NCBI GenBank assembly: GCA_024398875.1
Contig: JAKSIJ010000016.1
Span: 1-64,000, forward strand
Source of the DNA: Fibrobacter sp.
Lineage (GTDB): Bacteria; Fibrobacterota; Fibrobacteria; Fibrobacterales; Fibrobacteraceae
Reading direction: 5' to 3'
DNA: 64,000 nucleotides
Shown here: positions 30,984 through 37,495 of the stretch, piece after piece
Position numbering within the stretch: the stretch's first letter is position 1
How the letters are laid out: the number at the start of each line of letters is the position of its first letter
Notes under the pieces: generated by a model
The model's input: the letters and a program-made list of their open reading frames with translations, nothing else
Told to the model about the DNA's origin: nothing
Databases searched by the model: none
Program-made: the position numbers and the translations under genes

Positions 30984-31418
30984 ATGAGCGAAGTAAAATT
31001 ACGATTGCTGTCAGAGCTGTTCTATGAAAGGAATGCCGCAAACCACGAAATTCTGTCTAAGCATAATAGACCATATTTAGTCCTTATAGTCTTGTATCGG
31101 GGGCTGACATTCGCAATTCCCTTTAGATCTAATATTCACCATACTCATGCGTATAAATTCCAAGATGAAAGTTCAAAACGGACGTCGTCGGGTTTGGATT
31201 TTAGTAAAAGCGTTATTATTCAGAACGAAGATGAAATCGGTGATGCTGCGCATATTGACTCTGCGGAAAGAAAGGAACTTTTGAAACGTTATGAATTCAT
31301 CGTTGAAAAATTTCAACGCTACGTTGACGATTTTATAGCGGGACTGAAAAAGGAACCGTTGCCAGCGAAATACAAATTCTCTGCTTTGACTTATTACAAA
31401 GAGATTCTATTGAGATAA
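30984..31418 (+). CDS. Type III toxin, ToxN/TenpN-like endoribonuclease
   Basis: 144 aa. The N-terminal half has the ToxN/AbiQ/TenpN pattern: a short start (VKLRLLSELFYERN), then RPYLVLIVLYRGLTFAIPFR followed by SNIHHTHAYKF, then GLDFSKSVII and a helical C-terminus. TenpN-type toxins keep 'FAIPfRSNI' and 'glDysKaVvI'. These toxins are sequence-preferring endoribonucleases, often protecting against phage. Placement right after the repeat RNA and terminator supports the call strongly. Assignment to TenpN rather than ToxN or CptN rests on memory of family motifs. The gene ends in a region with no further module genes. Confidence 0.8.
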   Translation: MSEVKLRLLSELFYERNAANHEILSKHNRPYLVLIVLYRGLTFAIPFRSNIHHTHAYKFQDESSKRTSSGLDFSKSVIIQNEDEIGDAAHIDSAERKELLKRYEFIVEKFQRYVDDFIAGLKKEPLPAKYKFSALTYYKEILLR

Positions 31419-31487
31419 TAGTGTAATAGTTGAACGCTAAATCCGTATTTTCTGGATTCTCGTCATCGAGGATGGAGAAGGAATTTT

Positions 31488-31907
31488 TTATTTGTCTTTG
31501 GACCAGGATTCAGGCACAGGCTGGATGACGATGTCGTCCACTTTGGCCACAATCTGATACTTGTCTTCGTAGACGATTTCGCCTGGAGTGTTGGTGTAGA
31601 CCAGATAATAGGGGATGTCGTAGCGGTCCAATAGCCAAAGCGCTGGCTTAATCCATTTTAGCATCTCGCCGGCGTTCTCTGTTTTGAAGTAGCAGACCAC
31701 GCTTTCCTGCCTTTTGCATTGTTCTGGCCAGGGGAGGTTTTCTGCAAACCAGGAATCGATTTCCATGTATAAATCGACGTCTTCCTGCTCCATTTTTTTA
31801 CTGCGAATCAATTCCATACATAAGCCGAAAACACCCTTCCCGGTAAGGGTGTTCACCACGAGGTTCCGGCCTTGGATTCTCACATATTTGTACTGATCGA
31901 TGTTCAT
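31488..31907 (-). CDS. Uncharacterised 139-aa protein
   Basis: A soluble, acidic protein with no signal peptide and no recognised family. Visible are an early strand-rich part (KYVRIQGRNLVVNTLTG), a helical middle (MELIRSKKMEQEDVDLYMEIDSWF) and a strand-rich end. The start ATG at 31907 lies a short distance from a hairpin at 31979-32012. It converges on the type III toxin gene with a 70-bp gap and could be part of the same accessory patch. Confidence 0.6.
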   Translation of the reverse strand: MNIDQYKYVRIQGRNLVVNTLTGKGVFGLCMELIRSKKMEQEDVDLYMEIDSWFAENLPWPEQCKRQESVVCYFKTENAGEMLKWIKPALWLLDRYDIPYYLVYTNTPGEIVYEDKYQIVAKVDDIVIQPVPESWSKDK

Positions 31908-31978
31908 GTCAAAACTCTAATCTCAATAATACAAATTGTGTTGTTTTGGGAATTCCATTTTTTTCAATGTTTATACAA

Positions 31979-32012
31979 GAAAGCCTCGCAACCATAGTGG
32001 CTGCGAGGCGTT
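31979..32012 (-). terminator. Terminator after trpB2
   Basis: The minus strand reads GCCTCGCAGCCAC - tatg - GTTGCGAGGC followed by TTTCTTG. A second hairpin (GCCGCCTGCGAC.../...AGTCGCCTCCGGC) lies at about 32043-32086, between it and the trpB2 stop. Confidence 0.75.
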
Positions 32013-32088
32013 TAAGTTTTTTTGCGCGCGATTAAACCGTGAGCCGGAGGCGACTTATCTTTATGAGTCGTCGCAGGCGGCCCGTAGA

Positions 32089-33468
32089 TTAAACCTTAGG
32101 CATTTTTGCGAAGCTCGCAGCCAGCTCCTCGTCGGTGGGGATGTAGTCACTCATCGTCCCGTCGTTGAACCTGGCATAGCTCATCATGTCGAAGTAGCCT
32201 GTGCCGGTAAGACCGAACACGATGTTCTTCGCTTCGCCGGTCTTCTTGCATTCCAGGGCTTCGTCCATGGCGACGCGGATGGCGTGGCTGCTTTCCGGAG
32301 CGGGGAGGATGCCTTCGGTACGTGCGAACGTTTCTGCGGCTTCGAACACCTTGGTTTGTTCCACGGAGCGGGCTTCCATGACCTTCTGGTCGTACAATTC
32401 CGAAAGAATTGTGCTCATGCCGTGGTAGCGGAGTCCGCCGGCATGGCTTGCAGAAGGCATGAACTTGCTACCGAGAGTGTACATCTTGGCCATGGGGCAG
32501 ATGCAACCCGTATCGCAGAAGTCGTAGGCATAGCGGCCGCGGGTGAGGCTCGGGCAACTGGCTGGTTCTACAGCGATAAAGCGGTAGTCGGCTTCGCCGC
32601 GGAGTTTTTCGCCCACGAACGGGCTGATGAGACCGCCCAGGTTACTGCCACCACCGGCGCAACCGATGATGATGTCTGCCTTCACTCCCAGCTTCTTGAG
32701 AGCTGTCTGGGTTTCGAGCCCGATGATGGTCTGGTGCAAAAGCACCTGGTTCAGCACGGAACCCAGCACGTAGCGGAAGCCTTCCTGGGCCTGCGCTGCT
32801 TCCACAGCCTCAGAAATGGCACATCCAAGACTTCCCGTAGCGCCAGGAAATTCGGCGTTAATCTTGCGGCCAACTTCGGTGGTCATGGAGGGCGACGGAG
32901 TCACCTTGCCGCCGTAGGTGCGCATCACTTCGCGACGGAAGGGCTTCTGTTCGTAACTGCACTTGACCATGTACACCTGGCATTCCAGGTCGAAGAAGGC
33001 ACAGGCCATGCTGAGGGCGGTGCCCCACTGGCCGGCTCCGGTTTCCGTGGTGACGCCCTTGAGGCCCTGCTGCTTGGCGTAGTAGGCCTGGGCGATGGCG
33101 GAGTTCAGCTTGTGGCTGCCGCTGGTGTTGTTGCCTTCGAACTTGTAGTAGATGTGGGCCGGGGTCTCCAGGGCCTGCTCCAAAAAGTAGGCGCGAACCA
33201 GCGGACTGGGGCGGTACATCTTGTAGAATGTAAGGATGTCTTCCGGAATGGGGAAGTAGGCGGTATTCTCGTCCAATTCCTGCTTGATGAGTTCATCGCA
33301 GAACACCGGGCGAAGATCTTCGAAGGTCACAGGCTTCAGAGTCTTAGGATTGAGAAGGGGGGCCGGCTTCTTCTTCATATCGGCGCGGACATTGTACCAC
33401 GCCTTCGGGAGTTCCGCTTCGGTGAGGTAGGTCTTGCATGGTCCGTCGATTTTGAGAGATGTTCTCAT
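32089..33468 (-). CDS. trpB2: Tryptophan synthase beta chain, TrpB2 type
   Basis: 459 aa from ATG at 33468 (MRTSLKIDGP), with AAAGGA upstream. It is longer than classical TrpB (about 400 aa) and has the TrpB2-type N-terminal extension. The PLP lysine lies in GNNTSGSHKLNSAIAQ and the phosphate-binding loop is CAGGGSNLGG. The enzyme condenses serine with indole. No trpA or other trp gene is adjacent, as expected for TrpB2, which may salvage indole. Control is clear from the sequence: a leader peptide with three Trp codons and an attenuator precede it. Confidence 0.92.
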   Translation of the reverse strand: MRTSLKIDGPCKTYLTEAELPKAWYNVRADMKKKPAPLLNPKTLKPVTFEDLRPVFCDELIKQELDENTAYFPIPEDILTFYKMYRPSPLVRAYFLEQALETPAHIYYKFEGNNTSGSHKLNSAIAQAYYAKQQGLKGVTTETGAGQWGTALSMACAFFDLECQVYMVKCSYEQKPFRREVMRTYGGKVTPSPSMTTEVGRKINAEFPGATGSLGCAISEAVEAAQAQEGFRYVLGSVLNQVLLHQTIIGLETQTALKKLGVKADIIIGCAGGGSNLGGLISPFVGEKLRGEADYRFIAVEPASCPSLTRGRYAYDFCDTGCICPMAKMYTLGSKFMPSASHAGGLRYHGMSTILSELYDQKVMEARSVEQTKVFEAAETFARTEGILPAPESSHAIRVAMDEALECKKTGEAKNIVFGLTGTGYFDMMSYARFNDGTMSDYIPTDEELAASFAKMPKV

Positions 33469-33542
33469 GGTAAATCCTTTTTTTAGAGGTGAACACAAAC
33501 AGGTCTTCGTCCGGTGCCTAGATTGGCTTAATCCACAAAAAT

Positions 33543-33602
33543 AGGCTCCTTTCGAGGAGCCTGCATCTTTGTGAAAAACTGAATGAAAAGTACCAGACTC
33601 CT
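33543..33602 (-). promoter_or_regulatory. trp attenuator: competing terminator and antiterminator
   Basis: On the minus strand the terminator stem AGGCTCCT-cgaa-AGGAGCCT (33562-33543) is followed by ATTTTTG. Its left arm can instead pair over 9 bp with AGGAGTCTG (33602-33594 pairs with 33563-33555; one G:U), forming an antiterminator. A third option pairs CAGAC inside the leader peptide (33616-33612) with GTCTG (33598-33594), freeing the terminator. This is the classical three-way choice driven by ribosome stalling at the Trp codons. Confidence 0.9.
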
Positions 33603-33604
33603 TG

Positions 33605-33652
33605 TTATAGGGTCTGCCACCACCAGAATTTGATGCTCATCGCGCTTTTCAT
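33605..33652 (-). CDS. trpL: trp leader peptide (15 aa, three Trp codons)
   Basis: Reads MKSAMSIKFWWWQTL then TAA. The three consecutive TGG codons are at 33625-33617, just before the CAGAC that forms the 1:2 hairpin. When charged tRNA-Trp is scarce the ribosome should stall there, leave AGGAGTCTG free and favour the antiterminator. The -10 element is so close that the transcript starts almost at the ATG, so translation may be leaderless or start at the internal ATG (33640). Confidence 0.88.
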   Translation of the reverse strand: MKSAMSIKFWWWQTL

Positions 33653-33659
33653 GGCCTAT

Positions 33660-33688
33660 AATATACCATTTTTACCCTTTTTTGGCAA
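33660..33688 (-). promoter_or_regulatory. Promoter of trpL-trpB2
   Basis: TTGCCA (33688-33683), a 17-bp spacer and TATATT (33665-33660) on the minus strand. The expected start point falls at about 33652-33656. Confidence 0.75.
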
Positions 33689-33730
33689 GATTATTCGCTT
33701 TTTCCTTGAAAATTTCTTAAATTTGCCCCC

Positions 33731-33887
33731 GTGACTGCCCCCTGTTTTTCGCCTAGCGGAGAACACCTTGTTTCGTCGTTCAGTCAGCCGAAGTCGTAAA
33801 GTAGGCCTACGTCCCGCGAAACCCTTTTGCCGTCAAGCCTATGTGGCGCTATAAAGATGGCACTTAATTAACCCTAATCGCAGTCAC
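33731..33887 (+). ncRNA. Candidate structured RNA or leader, unclassified
   Basis: GTGACTGC at 33731-33738 is exactly complementary to GCAGTCAC at 33880-33887, closing a ~157-nt GC-richer segment. Inside, GTTTCG/CGAAAC and GTAGGC/GCCTAT can pair. TAAATT at 33718-33723 would put a transcript start at about 33731. The segment does not match tmRNA, 6S, SRP, RNase P or a riboswitch known to me. It could be an independent RNA or the 5' leader of the next gene. Confidence 0.4.
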
Positions 33888-33948
33888 CCCGCCTGCCGGT
33901 CTTTTCCAGCTTGCAGATGTGGTCAACCCTTACTTATGAGGTGCCCAG

Positions 33949-34578
33949 ATGGAATACATTGCTCCTGCACTCTCACTCATCGCAGTGATTCTGTGCATTG
34001 TTATCCTCTCGAAGGTAAACAAGATTCTTGACAATCTTCACACTCCTATTGTGAAAAAGCTTTCTCCCGACATGAACCTCAAGCCAGGTTCTCGCCGCCC
34101 TGTTTCTCAGCAGGATATGGCCGCTCGCGGTGACCGCAACAACAATAAGGATCACAACAAGGATCGTCAGAATAAAGAAAACCGCGGTAAAGACGGACAG
34201 GCCCAGGGCCAGAACCGTGACCGCAATGAACGTCAGGACCGTGGTCCTCGTCGTGATCGCCGTGATGGTCGTCCCGACCGTCCCCGTCGTGAATTCAATA
34301 ACGCCGAAGCTCCTGCTGCACAGGCTGCTCCTGCCGCTGAAGTTGCTGCCTCTGCAGCACCGGCCGCCGAAGCTCCCGCAGTTGAAGCCCGTCGTCCTCT
34401 TGCTCCTCGCGTTCCGGTTGAAACTCCGGCCGCACCTGCAGCCCCCGCCCCGGCTCCTGCCGCCGCTCCTGCTGCAGAAGCACCGGCAACTGCCGCCGCT
34501 GAATTCGACCCCAGCAAGGTTCGCTATGGACGTCGCAATGTGATTAAGAAGCTCCCTGAACTCGGGGACGACGCTTAA
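33949..34578 (+). CDS. Membrane-anchored Ala/Pro-rich, Arg/Asp-rich protein
   Basis: 209 aa. One N-terminal hydrophobic helix (residues ~5-22, PALSLIAVILCIVILSKV) is followed by a positively charged Arg/Asp/Asn-rich stretch (about 58-118: repeats of RD, DR, RR). An Ala/Pro-rich stretch follows (122-190), then a short conserved-looking tail (FDPSKVRYGRRNVIKKL). It is low complexity, so homology is hard to judge. The RD/RG-like region could bind RNA or membranes. A strong terminator follows. Confidence 0.65.
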   Translation: MEYIAPALSLIAVILCIVILSKVNKILDNLHTPIVKKLSPDMNLKPGSRRPVSQQDMAARGDRNNNKDHNKDRQNKENRGKDGQAQGQNRDRNERQDRGPRRDRRDGRPDRPRREFNNAEAPAAQAAPAAEVAASAAPAAEAPAVEARRPLAPRVPVETPAAPAAPAPAPAAAPAAEAPATAAAEFDPSKVRYGRRNVIKKLPELGDDA

Positions 34579-34599
34579 TTCTTCGCGATAAAGCATTCA

Positions 34600-34631
34600 A
34601 AAAGCCTCTGTCTTCGGACAGAGGCTTTTTG
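34600..34631. terminator. Bidirectional terminator (TTCG tetraloop)
   Basis: AAAAGCCTCTGTC - TTCG - GACAGAGGCTTTT between the convergent Ala/Pro-rich gene and rpiA. Confidence 0.92.
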
Positions 34632-34647
34632 TATAGAGAAAAAATAT

Positions 34648-35337
34648 TTAGAACTCAATCAATCCCTTCTCGGCATCGGCCAGAATGACCTTGGTGGCCA
34701 TCCCGATGAAGAGGCCGTGGCCTACGATGCCCACGATGTGCTCCAGGTCTCGGGCAAGTTTGTCCGGGTTCTCAATAATGCCAAAGCGGGCGTCTGCGAT
34801 GAGGTTTCCGCTATCGCTGATGACGGGGCCATCCTTGCCGGGAGCGCCCATGCGGACCTTGAGTTCTCCGCCCAATTTTTTCACGCGTTCAGTAACGACG
34901 GCGATTGCGCCCGGAATGATTTCCAGAGGTACCGCGAATTTCTCGCCCAACTTGTTCACCTTCTTGCCGGAGTCGGCGATGATGACATAGTTGTCTGTCA
35001 TGGAGGCGACAATTTTTTCCAGAAGGTGGGCTGCACCGCGGCCCTTGATGAGGTTACGGTCGCTGTCAATTTCGTCGGCGCCGTCAATCACCATGTCTAG
35101 GTGGGAAACTTCACCCATTTCTTTGAGAGGAATTCCGAGACTGCGGCATTGGAGGGTGGTGCTCCAACTGGTGCTGACACCTGTCACCTTGATGCCTTCC
35201 TTCTGGATGCGCTCTGCCAAACGGTTCACCATGTGGGCGGCAGTGCTTCCGGTACCAAGACCGACGGTCATGCCGTCCTTGATCATGTCGGCGGCGCGAA
35301 CACCTGCAGCCTTTTTCAGTTCATCCATGTTAGCCAT
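34648..35337 (-). CDS. rpiA: Ribose-5-phosphate isomerase A
   Basis: 229 aa. Interconverts ribose-5-P and ribulose-5-P in the pentose phosphate pathway. Motifs: TVGLGTGSTAAHMVNRLAE, HLDMVIDGADEID, LIKGRGAAHLLEKIVA, IIADSGKKV. The ATG at 35337 overlaps the upstream PPIase stop (TGATG), so the pair is coupled. An ATG three codons upstream is possible but less likely. Confidence 0.95.
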   Translation of the reverse strand: MANMDELKKAAGVRAADMIKDGMTVGLGTGSTAAHMVNRLAERIQKEGIKVTGVSTSWSTTLQCRSLGIPLKEMGEVSHLDMVIDGADEIDSDRNLIKGRGAAHLLEKIVASMTDNYVIIADSGKKVNKLGEKFAVPLEIIPGAIAVVTERVKKLGGELKVRMGAPGKDGPVISDSGNLIADARFGIIENPDKLARDLEHIVGIVGHGLFIGMATKVILADAEKGLIEF

Positions 35338-35948
35338 CAGTTCCATCTCCTGTCGTTGTTGGGGTTGAAATTCTCGTCAAAGTTGTTGAATTCTTCGTCT
35401 TCCGGGTCGGGGTACCCAGTCTCCAGCTCCGTAATGCTGGGGGATTCGATGGACACCACTTCCACTTCAAAAATCAGGTCTTTTCCTGCAAACGGGTGAT
35501 TCCCGTCCACCACCACGGAATCCTTGTAGATTTCCTTGATGATGTAGATGCCGTCGCTTTCGTCCTCGTCATCCCTATCCAGATTGATTCCGTCCACGAA
35601 CTCGTCGGCAGTATCCGGCAGCTGGAATTCCCGCATGTCCTCTTCCTGGAACATCTCCAGTTCCATGCCAAGCCAGAGTTCGCCCACATCCCGCAGTTCC
35701 TCCTTGGGAACATCGATGACCAGGTCCTCCCGATAGGGGCCGTATCCAATGTCGGCGGGAATGTCGAGGGAGAATTTTTCGCCCAAGGCGCGGCCGGCAA
35801 GTCCGTCTTCCAGCCCAGGAATAATGTTGTTGTAGCCGTGGATGTAGACAAAGGGGTGGCTTGCAGGGATTTCTTCCAGAATGCGTCCGGATTTTTCCTT
35901 GAGTACGTAGGCGATTGCCACCTTGGTTTTGTCTTGAATGACTTCCAT
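35337..35948 (-). CDS. SlyD-like FKBP-type peptidyl-prolyl isomerase
   Basis: 203 aa from ATG at 35948 (MEVIQDKTKVAIAYVLK). It has the FKBP core split by an insert-in-flap, as in SlyD: YIHGYNNIIPGLEDGLAGRALGEK, then DIPADIGYGPYREDLV and a later VVDGNHPFAGKDLIFEVEVVSIE. The C-terminal ~45 residues are acidic (Glu/Asp/Asn rich) rather than the His-rich metal tail of E. coli SlyD. It assists folding in the cytoplasm. Confidence 0.85.
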   Translation of the reverse strand: MEVIQDKTKVAIAYVLKEKSGRILEEIPASHPFVYIHGYNNIIPGLEDGLAGRALGEKFSLDIPADIGYGPYREDLVIDVPKEELRDVGELWLGMELEMFQEEDMREFQLPDTADEFVDGINLDRDDEDESDGIYIIKEIYKDSVVVDGNHPFAGKDLIFEVEVVSIESPSITELETGYPDPEDEEFNNFDENFNPNNDRRWN

Positions 35949-35987
35949 ACGGCATCCAAATCTAGAAAACTTTGTTAAATTACGGCT

Positions 35988-36716
35988 ATGCTCTACGGTA
36001 TTTGTTCTGATATTCATTCCAACGGCACGGCTTTCGAGGCGGTGCTTCATTCCATGGATGATAATGGTGTTGATCGTCGTATTTGCTTAGGTGATTTGGT
36101 GGGTTATGGTGTGGATGCTGATGAATGCGTGCAGATGGCCAAGGAAAATATGGACATTTGCCTCATTGGAAACCACGATAGCGTGGCCATCAAGTATGAA
36201 TCCAGTGTTGGGTTCAATCCGTATGCCAAGCAGGCCATCGAGTGGACCCAGGAACATCTATCTGCAGATTCCCTGAGCTACATGAAGAATTTGGCGTTCC
36301 TCCATGAGGAGAACGATATTACGTTCGTTCACGCATCGCCCCTTTCACCGGCGGATTGGATTTACATCACCGATTTGGAAGATGCATTGGACGCTTTTGA
36401 CCATTTTGACAATCGCTACTGTTTTGTAGGGCACACCCATAGTCCCGTGATTGTGGCGAGTCGCCCTATGGCCATTCCCAAGATTCTGGATGAATACGAG
36501 TATTCCATTGTGGATACGGAGCGTTTGTTGGTGAATGTGGGTAGTGTGGGTCAGCCCAGGGATCGCGACCCTCGCGCCAGTTGGTGCCTTTTGGATACGG
36601 AAAAGAAGAGCGTGCGCATTGTTCGGGTGGAATACGATGTGTTCAAGACCCAGGAACGGATGCGCAAAGCTGGAATGCCGGATTTTCTCGTTGAACGCTT
36701 GGCGGTTGGCCGCTAA
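35988..36716 (+). CDS. Calcineurin-like metallophosphoesterase (YfcE/ApaH-like)
   Basis: 242 aa. Metal-binding motifs of the family in order: GICSDIHSN (DxH), CLGDLVGYG (GDxxxxG), LIGNHDSVA (GNHD), FVHASP and FVGHTHSP (GHTH). The 'GDLVGYG..P/DECV' layout is seen in the YfcE/MJ0936-like diadenosine or nucleotide phosphoesterase group; the substrate is unknown. Its stop overlaps the rlmH start (TAATG). Confidence 0.88.
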   Translation: MLYGICSDIHSNGTAFEAVLHSMDDNGVDRRICLGDLVGYGVDADECVQMAKENMDICLIGNHDSVAIKYESSVGFNPYAKQAIEWTQEHLSADSLSYMKNLAFLHEENDITFVHASPLSPADWIYITDLEDALDAFDHFDNRYCFVGHTHSPVIVASRPMAIPKILDEYEYSIVDTERLLVNVGSVGQPRDRDPRASWCLLDTEKKSVRIVRVEYDVFKTQERMRKAGMPDFLVERLAVGR

Positions 36717-37177
36717 TGAAGTGGGTTTTAGCGGTTTTCGGCAAGGCGGGCTCTCCCTTCATTGCCGATGAAGTTGAAAAATACGTGAAGCGGTTGCGCG
36801 GTTCCGCCATGCCTTTAGAAGTGGTGGAGTTGAAGGAGTCCAAACTGGATGACCGCGTGCAGTCCCTGGCCCAGGAAGCGGCTCTTTTTGAAAAGAAGTT
36901 CCCAAAGCACGAGTACAAACGCGTTATTTTGTCTGAAGAAGGCAAGCTGATGGACACGGTGAAACTCTCCGACACCTTGCGGGACCGTTTTCAGGGGAAC
37001 ATTGTTTTCCTCATCGGTAGCGCCTACGGTATTGACGAGAATTTGAAGAAGTCTGCCGATTTGCTCTTATCGCTTTCACCGCTTACGTTCACACATGACC
37101 ATGCGCGAGTGATAACGGTGGAGCAACTGTATAGAGTCCAGATGGTGATGCAGAATCACCCTTATCACCACCGCTAG
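36716..37177 (+). CDS. rlmH: 23S rRNA (pseudouridine1915-N3)-methyltransferase RlmH
   Basis: 153 aa SPOUT enzyme that methylates pseudouridine 1915 in helix 69 of the 70S ribosome. Motifs: ILSEEGKLMDTVKLSD, IVFLIGSAYGID and the terminal LTFTHDHARVITVEQLYRVQ plus NHPYHHR. The last codons (CAC CAC CGC TAG) are the first bases of a 93/94-bp repeat that follows downstream. It is coupled to the phosphoesterase upstream. Confidence 0.93.
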   Translation: MKWVLAVFGKAGSPFIADEVEKYVKRLRGSAMPLEVVELKESKLDDRVQSLAQEAALFEKKFPKHEYKRVILSEEGKLMDTVKLSDTLRDRFQGNIVFLIGSAYGIDENLKKSADLLLSLSPLTFTHDHARVITVEQLYRVQMVMQNHPYHHR

Positions 37178-37404
37178 CGCTAGAATCATAAAATTTCGTC
37201 TGGCCTGCGCTAGCTCTCGCTTCAATGGCTCGTTAATACTCGCCATATTCAGCTCACGGCACCACCGCTAGCGCTAGAATCATAAAATTTCGTCTGGCTT
37301 GCGCTAGCTCTCGCTTCAATGGCTCGTTAATACTCGCCATATTCAGCTCACACACCACCGCTAGCGCTAGAATCATAAAATTTCGTCTGGTCTGCGCTAG
37401 CTTT
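37166..37404 (+). repeat. Tandem 93/94-bp repeat seeded from the rlmH 3' end
   Basis: Copies begin at 37166, 37260 and 37353 (third truncated at about 37404). Each starts caccaccgctagcgctagaa and contains inverted arms GCTAGCGC...GCGCTAGC about 20 bp apart. The first copy includes the last codons and stop of rlmH. Confidence 0.9.
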
Positions 37405-37417
37405 TACCGCATTTTTC

Positions 37418-37495
37418 TATATTATGCCGCCGTCAGGGCCTATCATCCAGGTAGGTTCCTAGTCCGGCCCGACATGGCCGTAAAGGATATTTGAA
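37418..37495 (+). promoter_or_regulatory. Promoter and leader of glyQS
   Basis: TATATT at 37418-37423 lies directly after the repeat array. The 70-nt leader contains GGGCC...GGCCC arms that could form a hairpin just before AAAGGATATTTGAA and the ATG. Whether the hairpin is regulatory is unknown. Confidence 0.4.

Noticed and set aside
33731-33887. 6S RNA, tmRNA, SRP RNA or cobalamin riboswitch
   Set aside because: Defining conserved motifs of each were looked for and not found, so only a candidate RNA is reported.
37166-37404. Tandem repeats after rlmH as a CRISPR array
   Set aside because: Units of 93/94 bp are identical throughout with no variable spacers.
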